Assembly (NCBI GenBank): GCA_914767715.1
Contig: OU612067.1
Coordinates: 33,890,162 to 33,950,161 of the forward strand
DNA length: 60,000 nucleotides
DNA from: Membranipora membranacea
Lineage: Eukaryota > Bryozoa > Gymnolaemata > Cheilostomatida > Membraniporidae
Direction of reading: 5' to 3'
The notes under the pieces are model-generated. The model saw only the letters and a program-made list of their open reading frames with translations. It was not told the origin of the DNA and did no database searches. This document shows, piece by piece, positions 21,401-33,400 of this stretch (position 1 is its first letter; every line of letters starts with the position of its first letter). A program made the translations under genes and the position numbers.

Positions 21401-24400
21401 ACAGTGCAATGATCACATAAACAGAGTACTTGCAAGCATCATTTAGTAAGTAAAAGCATCACTGCGTGCATTTGTGCATAATCACTCAATTATCCAGGAC
21501 CAGTCGCACCACCATGGTAATAATCACTAAGTTTGAACTTGGTGGCTCCCAGCTCTCCGGAACCTCTGTCTCAATCTGGAAATCGTTCAGGCCATGATCT
21601 AGCCTGGTGTCTCTTCTAGAACAAAATCCCCTTCTTTGTTCAGTCGGGGACAAACTCCCTGCTCCCCTCCCTGTTCCCTTCCCACTCTCCCTGCTCATAC
21701 GTCCCAAACTCTCTGCTGGGATTGGAGTTGTCCTCTACCATTTGCCAAAGTGCAAGAGAGGATAACTGTTCATTAAAGTTTTGACTTTTTGTTACAAAGA
21801 ACATCATTGGCCAAAATTATGTTATCAGACACATTGAAGGTTCGGTTTTTTAAAGGTTCGTAGCTTGTGAGTTCGTGGTTCGGTTTTTCGTACCTACCGC
21901 TCTTCGCTACCCTGACGCAGTGATCATTTGTATTTGATTGTCCAAATCAAGGATACCATCGGTAGCCTAATTGGTAAACATATCTCATACTCATTGAAAG
22001 ACCCCCCTCCCTCCCTCCCTCCCTTCACTTGCTATCTACCTTATCAACCTAATTAGTGGTTAACTAATTAGATTGATAAGGTAGATTGCAGGTGAAGGAA
22101 GGGGGGGGGGGGTGAATGAAATGATAATGAAATCTGTCTCTTAAAGTATTGTCAATTGTTCCATTGTGGTTATCATGGGGCATTTAACTTCCCAACATAT
22201 GTTGGTGTGTGGGTAATTCTAGGTCACAGGCCCTAAAAAAAATTAAACAGCATAAAACTTGTTTCTAATTTATAGTCAACTAAACGTATAGCCTTGGGAG
22301 TAAGTATTAGCTAAAGTTTAGTTTAGCTAGTCTTGAGATGACTTAATGTAAGCTAGCATTAAATTTTGGCTAGTGAAGGTTGAAGTCCATAAAAAGAAAA
22401 AAAGGGTGAGCGTATGTTTGCTACTCTTGAAGTTAGCTTTTTCAAGCCTGCACAAAATGAAGAAAAATTCCTCCTATGAATACTTTACCCCTCTATGGAA
22501 CTTTTTATGAACATTATATCTGCTTGATTTTGATTACTGTACCTTACATTTTAGAGCGTACCTGAGGCATTGGATTAGCAGGATGTTGGCATCTATTGAC
22601 ATTTGACTACCGCGTCAAACAACTTGAAGGCAGTTAGTGTAGGAAGAACAAGTATTCATCAGATAAAGTGGTAAGCTACTCTCACACTACTCTGTAAGTC
22701 TACTCATTCTTCACGACTGAGTAGTAGAGTAGTAATCTACTACTCAGTCGTGAAGAATGAGTAGACTAACTAAGAAGTCTAGCTAGTAACTGTTAGTTAT
22801 TATCACTACTAGTAGCCTTCTGTAGTTTGCCAATCAGGGGTGTCTTTCAATTAGAAAGAGCGATACTTTACTAAAGCAAATTATCACTATCGCATCACTC
22901 GAAATTATTGTCCACTTGATCTTTCAATTAGACAACATCACTTCCAAATCGCTCGCTCAGAATGTATATAGTTCAATCATTGACTGAAAGATTTGAAAGT
23001 GAGACCCCTAGCAGGTATTGCTCACTCACCTGGTGAGCGATCAGATTGTGATTTTGGTTTTTAAGTGTTGTGTTATTTGTAATTTGTTAAAATGTTAGAA
23101 TCCGGCTCCAAATGCAATGATCTCAGTGCCCTAACTTCATATCTAGATAGGGTGATATAAAGAGGGCTTACATGGTCTTCATCAGTAATAATACATCTGG
23201 TAAAAAATTCCAAAACTAAGAATTGCGAAAAAAATTCATCCTCAGTCATTCATATTTGTTGAGCCGACCTCAGCTGTTTCAGGGGAAACAAATTTGGTCC
23301 ATAGTCAATATATTATATAATATGTGCCGAAATGTGAGTTGCTGGCAGTCAATGTAACATTGTGTATACCCTAATAGAGTTAAGTATTTGCAGCAGGGAA
23401 AATTCACAAATAGCTACATTTAAAGCAAGCTAACATTTGCTCTCATTTGTTCACATAGACTCCCACCTCCGCTAGAGGAGTAATTTACTGCAAATCATCT
23501 TTAGACAACTATCCTGAATATTATGTAATATCAAGTTTATCGTCCTATTGTATTTAGAGTGATATATGAATATCTCAAAAACTCAATATTCATACCCGTA
23601 TATATATATAATATGTGGTTTTAGATCAGAAGATGAATTGGTGGTATTCAGTAGCTAATAAACCATGGCTTCCCGCCAGAAATTGCCAGAAGATTAAACC
23701 GTGAGTTACTTCAATACCATTGGACCCCACTTACATGATGGGGCTACTCTAGTGGAGTAATGTTAGTTCAATAGGAAAAGTTTGCATTTCGAGAAAATGG
23801 CTTGAAGTAATAAAATTATGGCTAGCCAACATTTTCTCAACTCCTTCACTTGACATTAACTTCCAGTGGGTGACCTCACGTTCAAAGTTTTAAGATACTT
23901 GGGTTTTAATGAGCTCATTGGATGGTTGTGACAGGGTTGTCACATCCAATTCTTGAGAAAGGCACCCAAGTGCCTTCGGAGTTCTCCTCTATTACAAAAA
24001 TTAAGTGCAGACAACCATTGCAGTACCAACAGTCTGCTGAATAACAATAAAAAAAGCATGGCTGTAAATGCTGTTGGCAAATTCCCACATGATTATAATA
24101 TAAGTTGTATGTCAATTAAAATATTTTCACCCCTGCATTTCCGGTTGCTCCAATCCTAGTAAAATCCAAGTAAAATGATGTTGTCTTGTGTTGATGGCTG
24201 GAGGGGGAGCAGCTCCAAATATATGCAAATTAGATTAAAATTTTTCTTGAGGTAGAGAATGTTTTACTTTTTGTCACCATGCTCAGTAAATAACCTAACA
24301 AAGAGTCAAGTAGATGTCGAGCACATAGTGCTTGCTTTCCAATCTAGTCAATGCAATGTCACAGTGTATGTTATGTCATTATCCCTATCGTTTTATCCAA

Positions 24401-27400
24401 TTTTTCTGCATTTGGATTCGCTTCTGGTGTCACCAGTAAAATGGGAGGAACTTGAAATGAAGGCATTTATCACAGAACTTGTAATGGTTCTGGATCAAAG
24501 AAAGAAGAAATATGTCTTCATCCAACCAACTTAACATTATTGATGGCCAACCACCCAACCAACGCTACTCCATGTTGAAAAGTTTCCCCACTCCTGATTG
24601 CTAAAATGAATTATTCTGAGCCATGATTTTTGCGTCATATTGTGTACTCTGATCTAAACTTCAACAGTGCCTCTGTTAGAAGGGAATTAGGGGGGGGGGG
24701 GGGTTATTGTATGACACCTGAAGCTTTTGAACAAACCATCGGAGTGAGCATTTGCTAATGTTGTTTCACCTTGGGCCTGACACTGAGCTTATATATATTA
24801 TATCTGCTTTCGCTTTGCATACTTTTGTCTTTTGTGATAATATGGTACTTCAAAAAGTGCTGTTTTGATGTGGCCGCGTGGGCCTACATACATCTCAATT
24901 CGGAGTTTAGTGGACAGTCATAGCTTCATCATATTCTATAGACGGCATACAATAGATAGCTGTCAGGAGGTCATTTCTCACAGATATACTCATATATGGT
25001 TTCCCAAACTCCGCACATAATTTTTTTCTACAACAATCTTACCGTTGTTTTGACTTCACATCATGAAATTTCTACATACAAGATTATTTTTTACAGTTTT
25101 ACTATTTGGAGGAGTGAACGTAGAATGGGGACAGTGACTCAGAAGATATACGACAGAGCATCATACTCAGCAGATTTCTCACACCTTGTCACCCACCACC
25201 AATAACTCCAGCTTCAAAGAAGCACAGTCTGCTGATGCTCTCTTTGTTACACTTGGAACTGAAGTTGTGAAGACACCAGGGACAAATACCCTCCCCCCCA
25301 CCCAAGGTATGTATGGGCTTGAATGATCACCAATGCTTATCTATCAATATTTTGGGAGTCACCAGCAAAATTATTATGTCAAACAATGTAATCCTCTGAT
25401 TCATGATTGTTGCTACATCACTTAGACGCGTATTATATATAGTTTTTTTTGGTGATGGGTTGCGGTAAATATCGAATATACCAAATATATCAAATTGAGG
25501 ATACTTTAGCCAGCGACACGTTGACACCCTCCCCCTAATTTAGCCACAATCGCTCTGAAAGTATGACACAGTGATTGATATACATTTTTCTTCTTTTCAG
25601 ACTATTATTGAGACTCATGGTGGTATAGAGCGGACACCAGTCATGACACATCAAATATGCACCATAAGCACCTCCTCCGATAGTGAACTGTCACAAAAGT
25701 CACACTCTTATATCTGCGCAGCACTATGTTGTCACTGCACACTGTTGAATCGATAGATCAAAAAGTAGTGCCACATAAACTTTCCCCATATGATAATTGA
25801 TAGGGATGGGCACATGCTCTCATTTTATCAAAGTTTCAAGCTGTTCAGTGTTCACATTTGTATTGATATATTAATTGACTTTAGGGAATTTCTTGCGCCT
25901 ACTGGTATTTTATTATCCTGTTGACAATCGCAGGAGGCCTTCTAGGGTTGTTGATTGTCAATGCCAATGTTTTGTGTGTTAACATATGCAAGAATAACAT
26001 CTAAACTTTTTAGTATTTTCTACTGATTCAATTTTTTTTTTGACAGTTTATTGTTCTCACCTTGTCGATTATTCATAATTTTTCATTCCAATGCTTTGCA
26101 TCCTATTCAGGTATCAGTGAACTTTAGTTCAATGCAGGTATTCCTACTGTGGATTAACATGTATATCAGTTATATTTAAGAGTACAATGAGTACGACTTG
26201 TTTTTTAAAATAAACAGCTTTCAATTCATTTCCAAAACATGATCAAAAGGTTCATCACTCGACAAATAGGCTGAGCACTAGGTTCATGTTGATGCACTGA
26301 TCTTACATCTTGTCATATATCATTAGATGATACATTTGGTTGTCGGTTGTCACTGAACTGTGTGGGTGAGTCCGGTTGAGGTTGGTGAGAGGGTCGGTCT
26401 ACCTCTGTATGTCCGAAACAAGAAGTGTCATTTGTATAGCGCACACATACATATTGAGGTTTGATCACAGCAATGAACTCCCTCTTCATTGATCACAGAA
26501 TGGTTTCTCAGGCATTGTGTTTAGCAATGGCAGGCAGATTTACAAGTCGGTTTATCCCTGTGTTAAGCTTCTTATGGGTCATAGAGGGTTGCAGTTAGGT
26601 GGGAATCGGTGCTGCTAGTACACATTTTTTGGTTAGTGAGGTCCAAGACTACTATCCTGGTTAGTAGTTAGTACAAGGCAGTTTAATAGTTTTTAGAAAT
26701 TAGTTCAAAGCAGCTTACCAATTGATAGAGGATTATAGTACGATGGCACTGCTTGCATAAACTTTGCTAATATTGAACCCTCCTTGCTATAATCATCACC
26801 ATGGTAGTATCATTGCTCGTAAAGAGTTAGTTATTTTTTTATTTCTCATGTAAACAAAATTCCCTGTCCAGTGGTACAAATTATGACTCTGTAAGACCGG
26901 TATGAGAGTATTTGTGTTCAGATATATACAAAATAAGTCTAGTTGTACACTTTTTTGTGTGTTTCAATACCTCATCAATCATTTCTGTTATTGCTGGGTG
27001 GTTAAAAGTTATATAGATAGATCAGGAATCTTGTTTAGAAGAAGTTTATTTAAACTTTCCTTCTACACCCTCTAGATTTTAAGATATATCAATTTTTACA
27101 ACCCCTTATCATTTTTAGGAATTTCAACAAGAATAGCTAACCAGAGGGATTATATAGATGACACACTAAGGGTTAATATACGCTCCTTGGGATTTTTTAG
27201 CGTGGATGGCTTTCATTAGCTGTTTGTTGGCTGAAGATGTTCTGGGCATGGAGCGCAAGCTCTGAATTTTATGGAATGTGGGTAGAGAGAAGCAAGGGTA
27301 AATCAAACCAAGGAGTAACAGCTTCCCCTGTTACTTCTTGATCAAACAGACCTATAGTTCAATGACACAATAGAACTCGTTTGTACGGAATGTCTGATGG

Positions 27401-30400
27401 TCACTGTAAATTCCAAATAATATCAATGCAGGCGATAATATTAAGCTGATAGCTTTGAAAGATTATCTGCTACAAGACTGTCCAGGCAATTATTTATCGC
27501 TCTAAATCTTAACTGATGTAATGGCCCTACAAGCCCCTAATCTGGCAACCCAGCCGCCTGTCTAAGCTACCGGTCTCATATATAACAGAATAAATATCAG
27601 TGTGGGTATTCCTTTGGCAGGAATTTGTTGAAATGATTGGAACAAGGAATAAAAGTACTCCTGGATTGGAACTCCAGACTATAGCTGCATTGTGGAAATC
27701 CTGTCGTAATGGTCGAAACTTCTAGGAAATGTATTTGGTAGACCACATGGAACTGATGCATCGATGTTGTTTTGCCCGATACTAGCCACATCACTCAATT
27801 ACATGCAATTGATTTGAAATGAAATGTTAAAAAAATTCAACCTTTTTAGTTGAAAATTGTATTAATCTGGAGTAGGTTGGTGAAATCAGTCTTGATATTC
27901 ATTGATAAACCTTTAGGTTGAAAGAACTTTCAACACACCTAACTTTTCAATGCATGCATTCAATGGCTACAATGTACAGTTCAATCTGCCTGATCACTTT
28001 CAATGGGATTAGCTTATTGAATTGAACAAGATTCTCAGTGTCTATTTGCCAATTGTATACCTTTTACTTGACATCAACATCTTAGCCAAGCAGCTGAGTT
28101 CAAGCATAATTGGATGTATTGTTGTTATCCAAGTTGTTTACCCATGAAGTCATAATCAAGATAAGCCAGTCAGAATGTTAATTTTGTTGACATTGGCATT
28201 CATAGGCAACCTGCATAGAACTTAAAAGGTACCAGTAGATTTAAAAATGGTTAACCCTTTGGGTAAACACACAGATTATCGCAATGAGCTAGCAGCAGTT
28301 TATCAAGAGCTGAGCCAGATACAACCACTGTATGTTGTGTCTGGCTCAGCTCTTGTAGTTGACCAAGTAGCAGAGGAAAATCAATGAAACATGGTTGCAA
28401 ATACCGGATCATAAGGGCGCAAGAGATTTTTTTGTAAAGCAATCTCATTTTTGGCATAGTTACTCTGTACTATGATGAGCTTGGAAGCAGAGTTTGGTGA
28501 AATAATTTGATGAAAATATACAAATGGAATTTGGTCAACCATCTAGTATTTTTCATAAAAGGTTAAAACTTCCCGCCCCCTCACTCTTTTGTCTAAGAAT
28601 GATCATGATTGTACTTTCACCAAAACAATCATCATTGTAAACAAGTACATTCGCAAAATTAAAAACTCATCGCATTCATTATCAGCAGCAAAAGACAGGA
28701 AGTTAGGTCGGCTTACGATGACATCCTGTCTCTCTAATTCCACAAGTGTGTCATGATGACTTGTTACAAGTGCAATGGAATGTGTGTGTAGGATTAACTA
28801 CCAGCGACAATTAATTCGATAATTAAAATTTTTTGACAAGGAATATTGAGGTAATTAAGTCATTATGCCTGTTAAAGGCTAACCTCCCTGCTTATGGCAC
28901 ACAAGCTGACAGCTTAAAATGTATTACTGTAAACGTTGTTGTCTTGTCACTAGCCTAACATTTAAATACTATCTGTACTAGTGCCAACACCTGCTAGGGA
29001 ACTACCATCCAAGAGTGAGAGAGAAAAATGCCACAATTGCTTCCTGTACACCATATAACTGAGATGGCTGGGAATGATAAGGTTTAACATCAAGAGCTCC
29101 TTTGTAGACAGGTAATGAATGTATACCAGGTTTACAATAGATTTACCTTTGCCTCTCTCTACCCACATACCATAGCATTCAGAGCTAAATCCTTGCTCAG
29201 TGCCATTCAATCTCAAAAATCCCAAGGAGCGTAGATTAAGACTATGCCAATAATCAGTATTAATACTGCATGCTTTGACACCAAGTATGTTTTCTAGCAT
29301 CAGTCAGCATATTTTCGGTAGTTCTGTGGAGAATATGGCCTCATTCGCATATCACTTTTCTCCTCTTAGGCATGTAGGGCGATTAATACAAAGTAGATCC
29401 TCGCTCAACTGGTGAGCGATGTTGTACTTTTTTATTAGTAGCAAAGTTTTGTGATAATTCTGCTAGCATAATTTAGCTGATGTATTCTATTTATGCAGTT
29501 GCTGCCTACATTCTCGGATTGCACAAGATATAGCTTAGGGTAGGCCTACAGTACAACAGAGAAGAGTTGAACATAGGTATTTTGTCGGCTCATCATACTC
29601 AATACTAAGAGTTTTCTGTGCTTACAAAAATTGTGAGGAGGACAATTTGAATGGAATGCTTTCATTGTAGCAGCTAACTTGCCTGGTCATCTAAATACAA
29701 GGTCATTGAATACAATGTCAATCCAATTATATAATATTGACTAGAACTGGGCTAGAACTGTAAAGGATTATACTATAACAATACAATAGCAATAATGAAT
29801 GTAGTTTATTTGGCAGGCAGGGTTAATTATACAATAATGTTGCTGGTTGGGTAATGATATATGGGGCATGAAACTCAGTGTATGTCCTGAAAATCTGAGG
29901 CCTGTAGCTCGATAATTGCTTATTATGCCAGCTACAAAAGAAGCTTTCTCTAAAGCATCACAAATCAGTAAAATAATGTGTAGGCACATTTTCTTTTTAG
30001 CAGCAGCATGGCTTCGAATGGTCTGACACCACAAATTTTTATATCATTGGATTGCTCATCTTCTGAGAAACACAGTGGTTACTTTCTTTAGTAAACAAGG
30101 AAAATATCTATTAACATATCGAAAGCTTTATGGAAAACAGTTAAAAAATGATATAAATTGCTGCCCTGCTGCCGGCTTATGTATGCAATTATTCCACTTT
30201 CATGGGGGCAAAGAAATTCAGTTTGTGAGTGTGTCCTGAAAATTTGAGGTCTGTAGCTCAATAATTGCTTATGCCAGCTACAAAAGAAGCTTTCTCTAAA
30301 GCATCACAAATCAGTAAAATAATGTGTAGGCACATTTTCTTTTGAGCAGCAGCATGGCTTCAAATGGTCTGACACCACAAATTTTTATATCAATGGATTG

Positions 30401-33400
30401 CTCATCTTCTGAGGAACACAGTGGTTATTTTCTTTAGTAAACAAGGAAAATATCTACCAACATATCGAAAGCTTTATGGAAAACAGTTAAAGAATTATAT
30501 TAATTGCTGCCCTGCTGCCGGCTTATGTATGAAATTATTCCACTTTCATGGGGGGCAAAGAAATACACAGTTTGTGAGTGTGTCCTGAAAATCTGAGGTC
30601 TGTAGCTCAATATTTTCTTATGCCAGCTACAAAAGAAGCTTTTTCTAAAGCATCACAAATCAGTAAAACAATGTGTAGCCAAATTATCTTTTGAGCAGCA
30701 GCATAACTTCTAAAGGTCTGACAGCACAAATTTTTATATCATTGGATTCCTCATCTCCCGAGGAACATAGTGTTAATTTTTTTAGTAAAACAGGAAAACA
30801 TCTTCCAAAATTTCGAGAGCTTTAGTGAAAACAGTTTGAAAATGATAAAATTGCTGCCCTGCTGCCGGCATATGTATGCAACTACTCCATTTTCATGGCG
30901 GGCATTTTTTGAGTATGATCTGAAAATCTGAGGGTCCATCAAACTAATATATTTCCAAGAGAAAAACAGTGAAACTGTTTAAATATCTTCTACTGAGTTT
31001 TTTTCAATAAGTCTGTCACATATTCGAGAAGCTTTGGAATGGAGGTTTTAGTTATGAGTTTATCATGAAGTTGTCCCCTGCTTCATTTGTGTTATAGCAC
31101 TGGGAGCAGTTTCTGTAGAGGCCATGGCAGTATAGTTTTGTAACACCAATAGCTATTTTGGATAAATGAAATATTAAAAAAAAACCAATAAAAATGCCAT
31201 GCATTGACTTTGAGTAAACAATCTGTATGGGCACCTGAATAATCACAAGAGTTAAATGCAATTTTTCCTATCATATTGTACATGGGTGAGTTAATGTTTA
31301 GTTGTATTTCATGAACTTGGGAATCATTGTTTTTTTCGTTGTTTTCAAGATATTAGTACCATTTTCAATCTTAAAAGTCAAAACATTTGACTTATTATCA
31401 TTCACTTCAAAGAAGTTTTATTGATCCATTTCAGATGTGTAAAAAGTTCAACTAATAAGCATTTACCTCGGATTCATACATCAAAAACCTAATAAAATAC
31501 AAAAGAGGTGATAACTCTCTTAGTGTTTAATTTGTTTTATGATATCGCATTCCTCAAATCAATGATGCATATACTGAGAACCTACTCAGCTGTCATATTT
31601 TCTTTCTACCAGACACACAACGGCGGTCAGTGGAATTCTGTTGGTCAGAACAGGAGTGTAACAAACTGTAGTGCCTCCTTCTCTACACCTGTATCATGCC
31701 AAGTCAGAGTACAACCACCATACTTCCTGCACCAAACCCTAAACTCTACAAGCAGCATAAGAACTCCGTGCAGAGGTAGGTAAAACAGTGGTGGCTAAGT
31801 GTAGCTTTACACAATTGTTTTGCTGCTGATGATTAATGCTGCTAAAACTCATCTTCCACATTCATACATGTTAAGGGATATGTTTGCAATTAAACATGTT
31901 CTTTATTGAATAAATTAATTGTGTGCATGATATACCATTCTTGTATACATATTTGCATTTACAGGATTCAATGGAACCTTTCAAATGTGAGAGCATATCT
32001 GATTCGAATGATTTCTGAATTGGTAACTGCTGCTCCACGTCCTATACATACGCTGGCTTATTTCTGCAAGTAGCTAAATTAATAAATATTTATTTTTTCA
32101 TCATTCATTCTTTTTTCTGGTTGACAGCTCCATCTGATGTGATGATCAACCCGAATCCAGATGAGATCATTGAAGAGGGACGACTGAAACTGCAGTACAC
32201 TGCTCAATGGATGGTTTGTAACAGTTCAAACAATCCATAGATAATGAAGTGTAAAACTATAACTAAAAATGTTGTTGATGAAACCCTCAACCATTTGATG
32301 TTCACTGTTGCAATAATTTCTTTGCGCAGAAAACTAATCCTTAGAAACTAAGCATATGTCCGAGTGAAAATCCTACCATACCTTGCTATTTTCAGTAAAT
32401 CTTTGAATGCATTCTGTGAAATTTCTTTGTAGGCACCAGCTAATCCAGAGTGCCTAACCTTCAATGAATATGCTATAGAAATAATGATAGATACTACAAC
32501 CACCGTGATTTCTTCAGATGGGTCAAATATAAAAGTTACTACAGAGTGGGGACAGCTTCTCTCAGTGAAGATATGGGCAGTAAATACTGATGGTATAAGA
32601 TCACCTACTGCAGCTAATACCTCTATAACAACTCGCTCACCAGGTAGTCACTACAAACATCAGCACAGCAACAAAATCGATGTGTGATGCTTGTAGTTTA
32701 CTGCATTTTTATAACAAAATTTAAGTGGCAGATGTAATCCTCCATGTGATGGTCAATTCTTGTTCTTCTAAAATAATGTCCTTCAATTAAATGAGATGCA
32801 GGAAACTGAAGATAGATAGGTATTATGTCTCCGCCCTCACATTTGAAATATCTTCATGATGTAGCAGTATGTAGCTGCTATGGATAGATAATTTATAAGA
32901 GGGTCGATGCAACATGGTAAAATTCGATCTTAGTAACAGTGAATTGGTTGATTAATCAGTTGGGGGTCAACTATGTAACAAGAACGCATCGATTATTTTT
33001 GTGATTCGGGTTGCAAAGCTGATTCCAAAGTTGCCTGGGTTGTAATGTATATCACAAACATACTTTGCTAATAGACAGTTTTCAGAGCTCTGATTCAGGC
33101 CTCAATTTAGAGTTATTCTCTCTCCAGTTTGGTACTTTTAACACATGCCGCATAGGAAAAACCTGCTGAAAAGAGGGTTATCTTGAAAACCGCTTATGAT
33201 AGGATAAAAATTAATTTTGATTCAGAATCTGCAACATTGAAAACTCACATGGACATAGTTTGGGAAATAATTTTAGTATTTGGATAGTCAATTATAGCAT
33301 TTTCGGCTTGTTTTGCGGACAATTTGGCAGAATCTTTCATGAGTTTCATCACTAAAATTGAGATTTATCAACATTCAAGCCTCCAATGATTTGGATCCCT

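Larger units (their letters stand above)
14362..21899. mobile_element. MULE-like DNA transposon, 7.5 kb, with nested insertion
   Basis: The ends are an inverted repeat of about 60 bp starting GGTAGGTACGAAAAACCGAA (left 14363 onward; right, reversed, to about 21898), with close matching over the next 40 bp. Nine-base direct repeats CTCTTCGCT flank it at 14353-14361 and 21900-21908. A 9-bp duplication with long terminal repeats is typical of the Mutator/MULE superfamily, but no transposase is recognised, so the class is an inference. Most of the interior is the CACTG element at 15863-21077; without it the carrier would be about 2.3 kb. Remaining interior: 14420-15862 and 21078-21835, no recognised gene. 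Confidence 0.78.
10669..31612 (+). other. giant intron of copy 2, expanded by nested mobile elements
   Basis: The intron begins with GTATGT and ends with a pyrimidine-rich CCAG. Its first roughly 145 bp and its last roughly 680 bp look like ordinary receptor intron: the left part matches 59297-59435 in copy 3, and the sequence from about 30929 matches copy 3 from about 59557. The material between, about 20 kb, is absent from copy 3, where only about 120 bp separates the matching parts. It is filled by the elements listed below. Confidence 0.82.

Noticed and set aside
11258-22833. Idea that the direct repeats are LTRs of a retrotransposon
   Set aside because: No TG/CA ends, primer-binding site, polypurine tract or gag-pol frames between them, and one copy is tied to a hairpin.
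24259-24534. 91-codon ORF on the plus strand
   Set aside because: Hydrophobic, low-complexity composition without motif or splice context; expected by chance in AT-rich intron.
25587-25756. Exon-like stretch after a TTTTCAG acceptor, open to TAG at 25756, preceded by another open stretch ending GTATGT near 25306
   Set aside because: Phases of the two do not match, neither has a recognised motif, and no further exons join them.
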